DNA of 64,000 nucleotides from Phycisphaerales bacterium. Its GTDB lineage: Bacteria; Planctomycetota; Phycisphaerae; Phycisphaerales; UBA5793. Position 1 is the stretch's first letter, and each line of letters begins with the position of its first letter. Below, in pieces: positions 7,696 through 16,335 of the stretch. The stretch covers positions 124,001 through 188,000 of the forward strand of contig JADZAS010000002.1 of assembly GCA_020852515.1 (NCBI GenBank), in the 5' to 3' direction. A program made the position numbers and the translations under genes. Under the pieces are notes generated by a model. The model made no database searches and had not been told where the DNA came from. It was given only the letters and a program-made list of their open reading frames with translations.

Positions 7696-8916
7696 TCAGT
7701 CGATCGCGTGCCGCAGGGCGAGCAGGGCGTAAGAGGTGGCGAGAACGGGATCACCCTCCATCCAGCGCTCGGCCTCATTGACGAAGCTGCCGTCGGGCCG
7801 CTGGAGGGAGGCGAGTTTGTCGATCAGATCGTTGGCCCAGTCGCGCGGTTCGCCCGGCGTGCCGTCCGGCTTGAGCGGCGTGATGGTCGTGCTGCCCCAG
7901 GCGTCGAGTGAGCGGCTCATCGTGACCAGGTAGTAGTAGTATCCCTGCATCCCCATGCCGGGGTTCTCATCCAGCGTGTAGTGCTGCTTGAGCCATTCGA
8001 ACGCGGTGACCACGCGCGGATCATCGTGGTCCAGGTTGGCGTAGAGGTAACTCTTGAAACCCGAATACGTCATCGAGCCATAGCAGCGCAGCCGCGACAC
8101 CTGCGTGCCATCGTCCATCGTCTCTTCGATCATCCCGGCCTTCGACTCACCGGCGCCGACGGATTGATTGTTCGGGCTGGTTGAATAGATGAAGCCGCCC
8201 TGCGTCGAGCCGTCGGCGTATGGCATGTCGTTGAGTTCATCGGACATCTGCGTGCGCTGGAGGAAGACCACGGCGCGCTGGAAGGCCGGGTCGTTGCAAT
8301 CGAGGCCGCTGTCATGCAGGCCCTGGAGCATGGTGGCGAGGTTCGAATTATCCGGCCGGCTGTCGGTGGTGTAGCCCGCGCCGCCGTAGTACGGATGAGA
8401 CGGATCGATCGCGTTGCCATCCGGCCCGGTCTGGCCGTCGCACTGGATGGAGCGGACGAAGTCCTGCGCCGGCTTGATCGCAGCCGCCGCGTCGGGCCGG
8501 CCGACCTGGGCCAGCGCGCTCAGCGCCAGTGAAGTGTTGTAGTTGCTGAGTATGCGGTCATAGATCCCGCCGTCTTCCTGCCTGAAGGACAGGATGTAAT
8601 CGAGGCCGCGCCTGACGCCCGGATCGCTCTCGTCGATGTCCGGCTCCATGAGCATGCCGGTGAGCACCAGCGCGCTGATGCCCGGCAGGTGCGGCTTGCC
8701 CTCCTCGGGCAGGGCCCAGCCGCCGGTGGCCTCATCCTGCTGCGTGCGCAAGTAGGCAATCGAGCGCTCGATGAGTTGGCGGGCGATTTTGTAGTGCGCT
8801 TCGTCGATTCCATTGCGGCGCTCGATGCCAGATTCGTGCGCAGACGAGCGGAATCCGGCCGTGCACAGCAAGGTCGCGGCAAGGGCAGCAACCATGAGCA
8901 GGCGAAGTCGATTCAT
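7696..8916 (-). CDS. Secreted prenyltransferase/squalene-oxidase repeat protein
   Basis: 406 residues from the ATG at 8914-8916, which is preceded by AAGGAGA and begins a signal peptide (MNRLRLLMVAALAATLLCTAG). The body has the alpha/alpha-toroid repeats of terpene cyclase-like folds: GGWALPEEG, LDYILSFRQEDGGIYD, ALSALAQVG, DKLASLQRPDGSFVN and LATSYALLALRHA. There is no DXDD motif of squalene-hopene cyclases, and export makes cyclase activity unlikely. Similar secreted toroid proteins are common in planctomycetes and of unknown role. It is the first gene of a tight pair with the thioesterase. Confidence 0.82.
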   Translation of the reverse strand: MNRLRLLMVAALAATLLCTAGFRSSAHESGIERRNGIDEAHYKIARQLIERSIAYLRTQQDEATGGWALPEEGKPHLPGISALVLTGMLMEPDIDESDPGVRRGLDYILSFRQEDGGIYDRILSNYNTSLALSALAQVGRPDAAAAIKPAQDFVRSIQCDGQTGPDGNAIDPSHPYYGGAGYTTDSRPDNSNLATMLQGLHDSGLDCNDPAFQRAVVFLQRTQMSDELNDMPYADGSTQGGFIYSTSPNNQSVGAGESKAGMIEETMDDGTQVSRLRCYGSMTYSGFKSYLYANLDHDDPRVVTAFEWLKQHYTLDENPGMGMQGYYYYLVTMSRSLDAWGSTTITPLKPDGTPGEPRDWANDLIDKLASLQRPDGSFVNEAERWMEGDPVLATSYALLALRHAID

Positions 8917-8961
8917 GTGCGTCTCCTTGTGGATGATACCGGCCATCGGCAGGCGCACGCG

Positions 8962-9651
8962 TCAGGATTCGGGCCGATTCTGCCGGCGCACCTGGCGCTG
9001 CAGTTCGTCCAGGCGCCGCATCTCTTCTTCCAGACGCTCGCGACGGCGGGCGATGTCCGCTTCCGCCGGAGAATCGTACCGTTCCCGCTTCACGGCGAGC
9101 GGATCGGGAAACGCATCGGAAGGCACGGTCGGCGCCGCGGCGCTCAGGGGCGGATGGGCGAGCACCTGGCCGGCGGCCATCCACGTCAGCGCGGTGCACA
9201 GCAGCATGACCAGCGCCAGAACGGCCGCCGCCACGACCGGCCACTGACTGCCGCTCGACGCGCCGGCGCCCAGGTAGACCACCAGACCGTAGAGCACGGC
9301 CATGATCGCCGACGTCGCTGCAGCGCCGATGGCCGGCGCGCGGCCGCGATCCGACTGCTGACCGAGCCCGAACGCCACCAGCGCCAGCGAGCCGAGGACG
9401 TTGGTGAGCAGCAGGAGCACGGCGGGCTTGTTTCCCCCCGCCGCCTGGCTCGTGTCGAGGGCGCCGCTGTGAAGAAGATTGCCTTCCCAGAACGCGATGC
9501 CGCAGCACGCGCAGGTGGAGAGCCCCAGCAGCGTCGCGCCTACACCCTGCATGACAAACCCGACGCCGCGCGCGAACGTGCGCTGCGATGCCGTGGGATC
9601 GGTGGGGCGATCATCCTCGACATCGGGCTGTGCGGTGTCGCCGCCGCTCAT
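8962..9651 (-). CDS. Membrane protein with C-terminal coiled coil, unknown function
   Basis: 229 residues beginning MSGGDTAQP at 9649-9651; the ATG overlaps the stop of the upstream gene as ATGA. About four membrane segments are visible (around residues 30-50, 75-97, 110-130 and 138-162). The N-terminal part carries STCACCG. The tail is a charged helix (ADIARRRERLEEEMRRLDEL) likely to form a cytoplasmic coiled coil. I do not recognise a family. It is the third gene of a three-gene overlapping set with 9648-11098, so its job is probably tied to those membrane proteins. Confidence 0.7.
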   Translation of the reverse strand: MSGGDTAQPDVEDDRPTDPTASQRTFARGVGFVMQGVGATLLGLSTCACCGIAFWEGNLLHSGALDTSQAAGGNKPAVLLLLTNVLGSLALVAFGLGQQSDRGRAPAIGAAATSAIMAVLYGLVVYLGAGASSGSQWPVVAAAVLALVMLLCTALTWMAAGQVLAHPPLSAAAPTVPSDAFPDPLAVKRERYDSPAEADIARRRERLEEEMRRLDELQRQVRRQNRPES

Positions 9652-10112
9652 CTCGTCTCGCCTTGCAGGGCGGGCCAGAGCCAGCGCGCGATGAACAGGT
9701 GCATCGAAGCCATGGTGCCAAAGAGCAGCACGCCCATGGTCATCGACATCGGGCTGCCGGCGCTGATGGCGGCGATGATCGCCAGCAGCGCCAGCAGGAT
9801 GAAGACCAGCGCCTGCGCCACAGCCGCCGCCAGCGCCAACCACGCCATCGCCCGCACATTCAGGCGCACGGGCACGGCCGTGAGAACATAAACCGCGCCG
9901 CCGATGGCGACGGCGACGAGCCAGGCGCTTCGGTCGCTCCACGCGGCCGTCATTTCCATGGGCAGCACGGTCAGCCCCAGCGGCAGCAGTTGAGCCAGGC
10001 CGATGGCGACCATCACGGCCGAGGCGCGCTGCCGCGCATGTGCGGCCGAGATCGGCGCCTCAACGGGTTGCGAGGGCGTTGACGATTGCGATTCATCCAT
10101 CCGCCCGATCAT
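9648..10112 (-). CDS. Small four-helix membrane protein, unknown function
   Basis: 154 residues, with four hydrophobic segments from about residue 33 to the C-terminus. The ATG at 10110-10112 is favoured because it overlaps the upstream stop (ATGA); an ATG 12 nt later is possible. No motif is recognisable. Four-base overlaps on both sides place it in one translationally coupled operon with the P-type-ATPase-like gene before it and the coiled-coil membrane protein after it. Confidence 0.65.
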   Translation of the reverse strand: MIGRMDESQSSTPSQPVEAPISAAHARQRASAVMVAIGLAQLLPLGLTVLPMEMTAAWSDRSAWLVAVAIGGAVYVLTAVPVRLNVRAMAWLALAAAVAQALVFILLALLAIIAAISAGSPMSMTMGVLLFGTMASMHLFIARWLWPALQGETR

Positions 10113-11098
10113 AGCGGTTTGGATTCAGCGCCGGCCGGGCGGCCGCCGAGCGCCGAGCCATAGGCGAGCGTGAGCAATACGTTGAATGCGAATGCGGCCT
10201 CGATTCGCCCGGCGAGTTGCGCCGCGGGAAGCACCGCCGGCGCCAGGGCCAGAAAAGCGCACATCAATGCCGCGGGCATCAGCGCGCCGAAGGGATGCAC
10301 GAGCCGGTTGCATGAGAGCAGGCCGATCATCGCCGGCATAGCCAGCAACGTCGCCATTCCGCCGGCGAAGTCAAAGCACGCCAGCGACAGGCCGGCAATC
10401 AGCATCGCGCCCAGCAGCCAGCGAGCCGGCGGCAGGAGATGCGACTGCCCCTGCAGCCGCTCCGCCCGGCGCCAGATGATCAGCCGCTGAAGCGTCGCGG
10501 CGATGATGAAGTAAGAGGTGATGTGCAACGTGTTCTCGCGCGCCAGAGCCACCATCACCAGCCCGTAAAGCAGCGACACAGCAAGGCCCGCGAGCGTGAA
10601 CAGATCCGGCGTCATCCGCCGCGCAAAGAGCGCCAGCAGCCCCTGCCAGATGATCGGCCAACACGCCGCAACGAGCGACCAGATGACCAGCGTCGCCTCG
10701 ATCATGCCGGGAATGAGCCGGCCGCCCTGGGCCAGCACCGGCGTGAGATAGTGCAGCGCCAGCGCCGGCAGCAGGAATACCACTCCCGTAGCCCAACGGC
10801 TCGTCCACTCGTAGGCGAGGCGCTGGCGCAGTTGCCCGGCCGTCACGCTCGGCACGAACGAACTGCTCGTACGGTCGCGCGGCTCAAAGCCCATGCGGCG
10901 CGCCACGTCGGCCACGCGATCACTGAGCGCTTCATCAACGGGCTGCTCGCTCTCGATCTCGAGCCACATGCCCGCGGGATCGGCGCGCGCGACGACGCCC
11001 AGCGCTTCATGAAGCGCGCGCGTCAGGTCGCGGGCGATGATCGGATCGCCCATCCCGTCGAGCATAAACGTAAAGCGGTGTGTCAGGGCGGCCGGCAT
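10109..11098 (-). CDS. Membrane protein resembling the N-terminal half of a copper-type P-type ATPase, no catalytic domain
   Basis: 329 residues. Residues 1-75 look like a heavy-metal-associated (HMA) fold: GMGDPIIARDL where the metal CxxC would be, then ALHEALGVV...IESEQPV and a closing ADVARRMGFEP. The membrane part follows the copper-ATPase pattern: a WPIIWQGLLALFARR turn then TPDLFTLAGLAVSLLYG, where ATPases have MDTLIALGTSAAYLYS. A late AFAFNVLLTLAYGSALGG recalls the WAFGYN...PLAAG helix. The DKTGT phosphorylation loop, the CPC motif and the ATP-binding domain are absent. This reading is by motif resemblance only; it could also be an unrelated membrane protein. Confidence 0.6.
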   Translation of the reverse strand: MPAALTHRFTFMLDGMGDPIIARDLTRALHEALGVVARADPAGMWLEIESEQPVDEALSDRVADVARRMGFEPRDRTSSSFVPSVTAGQLRQRLAYEWTSRWATGVVFLLPALALHYLTPVLAQGGRLIPGMIEATLVIWSLVAACWPIIWQGLLALFARRMTPDLFTLAGLAVSLLYGLVMVALARENTLHITSYFIIAATLQRLIIWRRAERLQGQSHLLPPARWLLGAMLIAGLSLACFDFAGGMATLLAMPAMIGLLSCNRLVHPFGALMPAALMCAFLALAPAVLPAAQLAGRIEAAFAFNVLLTLAYGSALGGRPAGAESKPL

Positions 11099-11166
11099 GA
11101 TTCTCGAAGCGCTCTCCTGCGCAGAGCCTTCGTTTCACGGCTCGTCGTTGCGGCTGGACGGCGCGG

Positions 11167-13833
11167 CTAGACGGCGCGGCGGGTGCCGTCGAACGGCGCC
11201 TGCTCGATCTCATCGGGCTCATCGTCTTCGTATTCGAAATCCTCTTCGTCCTCGCCGCCTTCCTCGTCCTCATCTTCGTATTCATCGACCGCTTCGGCGT
11301 CATCCACCTCGCCGCCCTCGTCACCGTCCTGTTCATCACCCGAGAACAGCGTGCCGTCAGCCTCGCCTTCCTCCATCATGCGGCGCATCTGCTCCCACTC
11401 CTCGGGCGAGACGATCACCTCGCGCGCCACCGAGCCCTTGTGCTCGCCGATGATCCCGGCCAGGCCCATCTGGTCGATGAGCCTGCTGGCGCGGGTGTAG
11501 CCGATGGCCAGGCGGCGCTGAAGCAGCGAGACCGACCCGCGGCCGGATTCGACGATGATCTCCACCGCCTTGATGAAGAGCGGATCGCGCTCGGCCGCAG
11601 TGAGGCCCGCGTCGGCTTCGCCCTCGGCGCTGGGCGAGCGGAGGACCATGAGTTGCCGCTCGAAACTCGGCGCCGCCACTTCCTTGAGAAACCGCGTCAC
11701 CTTGCGGATTTCCAGATCATCCACCAGCGTGCCCTGTGCGCGGGTGATCTCGCTCGTGCGCGGGCCGAGGAACATCATGTCGCCCTGGCCCAGCAGCAGT
11801 TCGGCTCCCTTCTGATCGAGCACGATGCGGCTGTCCATTCCCGAGGCCACCTTGAACGACACGCGACAGGGCATGTTGCTCTTGATCAGGCCCGTCACGA
11901 CGTTCGCCTGCGGGCGCTGGGTGGCGAGGATCAGGTGAATGCCCACGGCGCGCGCCTTCTGCGCGATGCGCACGATGAGCGTCTCGACCTCCTTGTGCGT
12001 CATGATGAGATCGGCCAGTTCATCGATAACGAAGACGATGTACGGGATTTTCTTCGGGATCGTCGCCGCTTCCTGCTCCGTCATCGGCCCGAGGCGCTCT
12101 TCGATTTCTTCCCAGCTGAGCGTGTTGTAGTTGGCGATGTCGCGCACGCCGACTTCGGAGAGCAGTTCGTAGCGCTCTTCCATCTTCGTCACGGCCCATT
12201 CGAGGATCGCCGCCGCCTTGCCCATCTCGGTCACCACCGGGCACATGAGGTGCGGGATCTCCTTGAACTGGTTCATCTCGACCATCTTCGGATCGACGAG
12301 AATCAGCTTGAGTTCATCCGGCCGCCTCGTGTACAGAAACGACATGATGATCGTGTTGATGCACACGCTCTTGCCCGAGCCCGTCGTGCCGGCCACGAGC
12401 ATGTGCGGCATGGCCGAGAGATCGGCGATCAGCGGCGTGCCCGAGGCGTCCTTGCCCAGGAACATCGGCAGGCGCATCTTCGCTGCATCCGACGTGGCCG
12501 TCATCAGCTCTTTGATGCGCACCTTTTCCTTGTTCAGATTCGGTACCTCGATTCCGATCGTCGATTTGCCGGCCATATTGGCGACGATGCGGATGTTCTG
12601 GGCCCGCAGCGAGCGCGCGATATCCGACGCGATCGAATTGATCGACGACACCTTCGTGCCCGGCGTGAGCTGCACTTCGTAGAGCGTGATGACCGGGCCG
12701 GAGTCGATGCCCACGACTTCACCCTCGATGCCGTAGACCTGCAACGTATGCTCGAGCACTTCCGCCTGCTCGCGAACAAACTGCTCCATCTTCTCGGTAA
12801 AGGTTTCTTCGGGTTCGATGAGCAGATCGAGCGAGGGGAACTGGTAGCCGCTGTAGTCATCGCTGCGAGGCAGGTCGGCCTTCTCGCTGCCCTTGGCCTT
12901 GGGGCGCGACGAGATGTTGACGGGAAGCTTGCGGATCTTCTCGCGCAGAGCCTCCATGTTGATTTCGGTCGAGCGCACGGTCGTGGCGGCTTCGGCGGCC
13001 GCGTCAGCGTTGCGACTGGCCTCCTCCATGGCAAACGACTCGGTGCCGGCAAAGCCGCCGGCGTCGGGGCTGATTGATGGCGGCACCGGCGCCTTGCCGC
13101 GTCGGCCGACCGGCGCCGGTACCTCGGCTTCCGGCTCTTCCTGCTCGACTTCAGCCTGCGAGCGCGATGTCAGGGCGGCGGCGGTCGATGCGGCCAGCGT
13201 CGTCGCGGCGCCGACGGCCCTGCCGACTGGCACCTTCTTCATCAAACCGGCGCCGCGCAGCGCGAGCACCGGCAGGGCGAGCACGAGGCGCTCGGCGGCG
13301 ATGATCGAACCCACGAGCAGCAGCAGAATCAGGATGATCGCCGTACCCGGCCCGTTGAACCGCGGCACGAGAAAATCGACGCCGCGAATCGCCAGCAGCC
13401 CGCCGGCCCCTTCCGGGAACGGCCCCGTTGTGCGGAACCACAGCGCCTGCAATCCCGACACGGCGAGCACGACCATCGCAACGCCCAGGAGGCGCACGGC
13501 CGGGTGGCCGACGCGCGTGCCCCACGCCGTCAGGCCAAGGTACGCCAGCAGCAGCGCCAGACCAGCCCACAGGCCGTGTCCGAGCACTTGATAGGACCAG
13601 TAGGCGACGAACGCGCCGATCTGACCGCACCAGTTCGCGGGCGGATCGTTGTGAACCGAGACAGCGTGGCTCGGCCAGTCGGCGGCGTCGAAACTCACCA
13701 GCGAGGCGCCGACGAAAGCGACGAGAGCCGCCAGCGCCATCCAGCCGATGCCGCGCCAGACGTGCGACATGGCAGTCGGCCCCGGGCTGGAGGACTTCTT
13801 CGCGTCACTCGATTTCTTGTTTGCTCGTGCCAT
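11167..13833 (-). CDS. ftsK: DNA translocase FtsK/SpoIIIE
   Basis: 888 residues from the ATG at 13831-13833 (MARANKKSS). Four membrane helices occupy about residues 25-215. A linker follows, then the alpha/beta motor with GTTGSGKSV (Walker A, about 478-487), LILVDPKMVEMN, FVIDELADL (Walker B) and ATQRPQANVVTG. The gamma winged helix (LLQRRLAIGYTRASRLID) guides binding to polar DNA sites. FtsK pumps chromosome ends through the division septum. Unusually it ends with a roughly 55-residue tail that is almost all Asp, Glu and Gly, rich in EDE and DEGG runs, beyond the usual family end. The start is uncertain because no good ribosome site is present. Confidence 0.95.
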   Translation of the reverse strand: MARANKKSSDAKKSSSPGPTAMSHVWRGIGWMALAALVAFVGASLVSFDAADWPSHAVSVHNDPPANWCGQIGAFVAYWSYQVLGHGLWAGLALLLAYLGLTAWGTRVGHPAVRLLGVAMVVLAVSGLQALWFRTTGPFPEGAGGLLAIRGVDFLVPRFNGPGTAIILILLLLVGSIIAAERLVLALPVLALRGAGLMKKVPVGRAVGAATTLAASTAAALTSRSQAEVEQEEPEAEVPAPVGRRGKAPVPPSISPDAGGFAGTESFAMEEASRNADAAAEAATTVRSTEINMEALREKIRKLPVNISSRPKAKGSEKADLPRSDDYSGYQFPSLDLLIEPEETFTEKMEQFVREQAEVLEHTLQVYGIEGEVVGIDSGPVITLYEVQLTPGTKVSSINSIASDIARSLRAQNIRIVANMAGKSTIGIEVPNLNKEKVRIKELMTATSDAAKMRLPMFLGKDASGTPLIADLSAMPHMLVAGTTGSGKSVCINTIIMSFLYTRRPDELKLILVDPKMVEMNQFKEIPHLMCPVVTEMGKAAAILEWAVTKMEERYELLSEVGVRDIANYNTLSWEEIEERLGPMTEQEAATIPKKIPYIVFVIDELADLIMTHKEVETLIVRIAQKARAVGIHLILATQRPQANVVTGLIKSNMPCRVSFKVASGMDSRIVLDQKGAELLLGQGDMMFLGPRTSEITRAQGTLVDDLEIRKVTRFLKEVAAPSFERQLMVLRSPSAEGEADAGLTAAERDPLFIKAVEIIVESGRGSVSLLQRRLAIGYTRASRLIDQMGLAGIIGEHKGSVAREVIVSPEEWEQMRRMMEEGEADGTLFSGDEQDGDEGGEVDDAEAVDEYEDEDEEGGEDEEDFEYEDDEPDEIEQAPFDGTRRAV

Positions 13834-14063
13834 GCGTCGGATCGCACCCTCATGGCCGCGGCGCGGCGGCCGATCGTCAGACCCCACGGCTTGCCCCCTC
13901 CGGGCCGGCGCGCACTGGTCCGCCCAATGATATCGAACGGCCGCCCCAGCCAGCGTGAAGAAAGCCGTCCACTGTTCGTCTGCTGTTCGGGGCGCACGCG
14001 CGGCCACGGTCCAACCTGCTCTGATTGGTGGAACATCCCACTGCCGTGCGCGGTTTTTCTCAC

Positions 14064-14930
14064 ATGCGATTTCGGCTCCACAAGTCCGCCTTGTCAGTCA
14101 ATCAACGCGCCAGCGGTGCCCTGGCCTTCACACTCATCGAACTGCTCGTCGTCATTTCCATCATCGCCCTGCTCATTGCGCTACTGCTGCCGGCGCTCTC
14201 CCGGGCCCGCTCGGCGGCGCGGCAGGCGGGCTGCCTGAGCAACCTCGGCCAGATCATGACCGCTACGGCCATGTATCTCGACGAGCACGACGACGTCATG
14301 CCCATCCTCGTGCCGCGCGGCCACGCGCTGCTCGACAACTACAGCCACGGCGGCCGCTACACCACACGCAGCGAGAGCGCCTGGAGCCACCTCTACTACC
14401 CCTATGAGCGGCCGCTCAACCGCTACGTGCACCCCGACCGGCCGCGAGGCGACGCAGGCATCGCGCGCCAGGAATTCCTCGACCCCGCCCGATTCAACTT
14501 CCCGATCTTCCAGTGTCCGGATGATCTCGGCTACAACTACACGCAAGCCTACCTCGAGCCCGAACCGACTTCTGGAACCAGCGCCTATCACCTCGTCGGC
14601 ACGTCCTATGCCTTCAACGGCACGTGGTATCCCTTCCACGCGTTCTTCTACAACGACGTGGCGGATTCGATGACCTGGCCCGACGGCGTGCGCGCCTTCA
14701 GCAGAGTCCGGCTGCAGATTGCTTCGCAGTTCGTGTCCTACGTCGATGAGCCGGGCAATTTCCACGCCGTGTTCCGCAAGCAGCCCAGCACGACGCACCA
14801 CGGCACGAGCAGCGCCTACTCGATGTCCTTCCTCGATGGCCACGCCGGCGTCATCGACTACGACGGCGACCCGTTCAACCCGATGCGCTACCTGCTCTTC
14901 CCCGAGCAGCAGAAGGACAACGACAACTGA
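14064..14930 (+). CDS. Type II secretion-like pseudopilin with planctomycete DG-motif C-terminus
   Basis: 288 residues from the ATG at 14064; a TTG 13 codons earlier is an alternative. The prepilin signal [32 protein letters not shown] begins at about residue 25, with the cleavage site before the Phe and Glu at +5. SNLGQIMTA follows, as usual for this family. The C-terminal [19 protein letters not shown] is the H-x-DG type motif found in the very large planctomycete/verrucomicrobial pseudopilin families. Expected to be processed by PilD and placed in the envelope; individual roles of these paralogs are unknown. Confidence 0.9.
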   Translation: MRFRLHKSALSVNQRASGALAFTLIELLVVISIIALLIALLLPALSRARSAARQAGCLSNLGQIMTATAMYLDEHDDVMPILVPRGHALLDNYSHGGRYTTRSESAWSHLYYPYERPLNRYVHPDRPRGDAGIARQEFLDPARFNFPIFQCPDDLGYNYTQAYLEPEPTSGTSAYHLVGTSYAFNGTWYPFHAFFYNDVADSMTWPDGVRAFSRVRLQIASQFVSYVDEPGNFHAVFRKQPSTTHHGTSSAYSMSFLDGHAGVIDYDGDPFNPMRYLLFPEQQKDNDN

Positions 14931-14963
14931 AGAAGTTCCGGCTCGCTGGCGTCTGCGATTCCG

Positions 14964-15404
14964 TCACCGCCCCGTTGAGCCGAATCCGCCTTGGCCGCGC
15001 CGCGTTTCGTCGAGCGCCTGCACTTCGACCACGCGCGCGTGCGCAACTGGCGCGATGACCATCTGCGCGATGCGCATGTGCGGCTCGATGGTGAACGGCT
15101 CGCGGCCGAGGTTGATCAGCGGCACGCAGACCTCGCCTCGATAGTCGGCGTCGATCGTGCCCGGTGCATTGGGCATCGAGATGCCGTGCTTGCTCGCCAG
15201 GCCCGAGCGCGGCCGCACCTGCGCCTCGTAGCCGACTGGCACCGCCATCCGGAAACCGCAGGGAATGAGCCTGATGTCGCCCGGCTCAAGCACAAGCGGC
15301 GAATCAAGCGCAGCGTGCAGATCGAGGCCCGCGGCGTGCTCGGTCTGGTATCGCGGCAGAGGGACATCGGCGTTGATGCGTTCGAGGCGCAGTTCGACAG
15401 TCAT
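14964..15404 (-). CDS. dut: dUTP diphosphatase
   Basis: 146 residues, the usual size of the trimeric enzyme. All motifs are present: AAGLDLHA (motif 1), [12 protein letters not shown] (2), [11 protein letters not shown] with the uracil-stacking Tyr (3), and the C-terminal [11 protein letters not shown] lid (5). It converts dUTP to dUMP and pyrophosphate, keeping uracil out of DNA and supplying dTMP synthesis. The open frame extends far upstream over the divergent amidase gene, but that part is an antisense artefact. A TACGAT hexamer 6 nt before the ATG and the lack of a Shine-Dalgarno support this start. Confidence 0.95.
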   Translation of the reverse strand: MTVELRLERINADVPLPRYQTEHAAGLDLHAALDSPLVLEPGDIRLIPCGFRMAVPVGYEAQVRPRSGLASKHGISMPNAPGTIDADYRGEVCVPLINLGREPFTIEPHMRIAQMVIAPVAHARVVEVQALDETRRGQGGFGSTGR

Positions 15405-15410
15405 GGCTGC

Positions 15411-15416
15411 ATCGTA
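15411..15416 (-). promoter_or_regulatory. Candidate -10 box (TACGAT) of dut, leaderless
   Basis: TACGAT ends 6 nt before the dut ATG. Only 48 bp separate dut from the divergent amidase gene, which has its own TATCGT box, so each start codon appears to sit at its own transcript start. Confidence 0.45.
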
Positions 15417-15441
15417 TCCGGTCGCGCCGGTGCAGGGCTGA

Positions 15442-15447
15442 TATCGT
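15442..15447 (+). promoter_or_regulatory. Candidate -10 box (TATCGT) of the amidase gene, leaderless
   Basis: TATCGT is 5 nt before the ATG at 15453, with no Shine-Dalgarno between. Confidence 0.4.
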
Positions 15448-15452
15448 TGTGC

Positions 15453-16247
15453 ATGCCGCAGGTATTTGCCGTTCAGTTCGACATCGTCTGGGAAGACAAG
15501 GCCGCCAACCACGCGATCGTCGAGCGGATGATCGAGCAGGCCGCTGTGCCGCGCGGGTCGCTCATTGTGCTGCCCGAGATGTTTGACGTCGGCTTCAGCC
15601 TGAACACGAAGGTGACGGCCGAGCAGGTGACCGGCGGAGCGAGCGAGAAGTGGTGCGCCGCCGCCGCGAAAAAGTGGGGCGCGTTCGTGCAGGGCGCATC
15701 GGTGCAGCGGCCGGACCCTCGCGGCAAGGCGACCAACGACGCCGTGGTCTTCAATCCCGATGGCGAACTCGTCTGCCGCTACTCCAAAATCTTCCCGTTC
15801 AGCGGCGGGCGCGAGCCTGAGGAGTTTCGCGGCGGCGGCGAGATCGTCACCTTCGACTGGCACGGCATCAAGGTTTGCCCGCTGATCTGCTACGACCTGC
15901 GCTTTCCGGAAATCTGGCGCCTCGCGGCAATCGAGCGAGCAGCCGAGATGTTCACCATCGGCGCTTCCTGGCCCTCGCCGCGCCAGCACCACTGGCTCAC
16001 GCTGCTCAGCGCCCGCGCCATCGAAAACCAGGCGTATGTCGTCGGGCTGAACCGCTGCGGCAAGGACCCGTATCTTCCCTACGCCGGCGGCTCGCGCATC
16101 ATCGACCCCAAGGGTGAAGTGATGGCACAGGCGGGCGATGGGCCGATGGTCATCTCCGCCGAGATCGACCACACCGCCGTGCAGAGTTGGCGGGCGAGTT
16201 TCAAGGCTCTGGCGGATGTGCGCCGCGAGTTTCTCGGGCGGTGTTGA
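15453..16247 (+). CDS. Carbon-nitrogen hydrolase (nitrilase superfamily, omega-amidase-like)
   Basis: 264 residues, the full length of the single-domain family. The catalytic triad is visible: Glu in [10 protein letters not shown] (about residue 44), Lys in YSKIFPF (about 112) and Cys in [10 protein letters not shown] (about 149). The overall sequence ([16 protein letters not shown]) is close to YafV/Nit2-type omega-amidases, which hydrolyse alpha-ketoglutaramate and similar omega-amides in repair of glutamine transamination by-products. Exact substrate is inferred. Cytoplasmic. Convergent with RNase R, with 88 bp between. Confidence 0.9.
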   Translation: MPQVFAVQFDIVWEDKAANHAIVERMIEQAAVPRGSLIVLPEMFDVGFSLNTKVTAEQVTGGASEKWCAAAAKKWGAFVQGASVQRPDPRGKATNDAVVFNPDGELVCRYSKIFPFSGGREPEEFRGGGEIVTFDWHGIKVCPLICYDLRFPEIWRLAAIERAAEMFTIGASWPSPRQHHWLTLLSARAIENQAYVVGLNRCGKDPYLPYAGGSRIIDPKGEVMAQAGDGPMVISAEIDHTAVQSWRASFKALADVRREFLGRC

Positions 16248-16335
16248 GGCGGGTTGCCGAATCGATGGCGCTGCGTCAACCACGAAGGCACGAAGCGGGC
16301 ACGAAGTCAAGACAGTGAATGAGCTCCAGTTCTGA

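Noticed and set aside
7696-8916. Squalene-hopene cyclase
   Set aside because: Repeats fit the fold, but the DXDD catalytic motif is absent and a signal peptide is present.
11440-13077. 545-codon open frame on the plus strand over ftsK
   Set aside because: Antisense to the FtsK motor domain; no domain or ribosome site.
16280-16315. CACGAAGGCACGAAG-like short intergenic repeats, also an echo near 18820
   Set aside because: Too short and imperfect to call a repeat family from this window alone.
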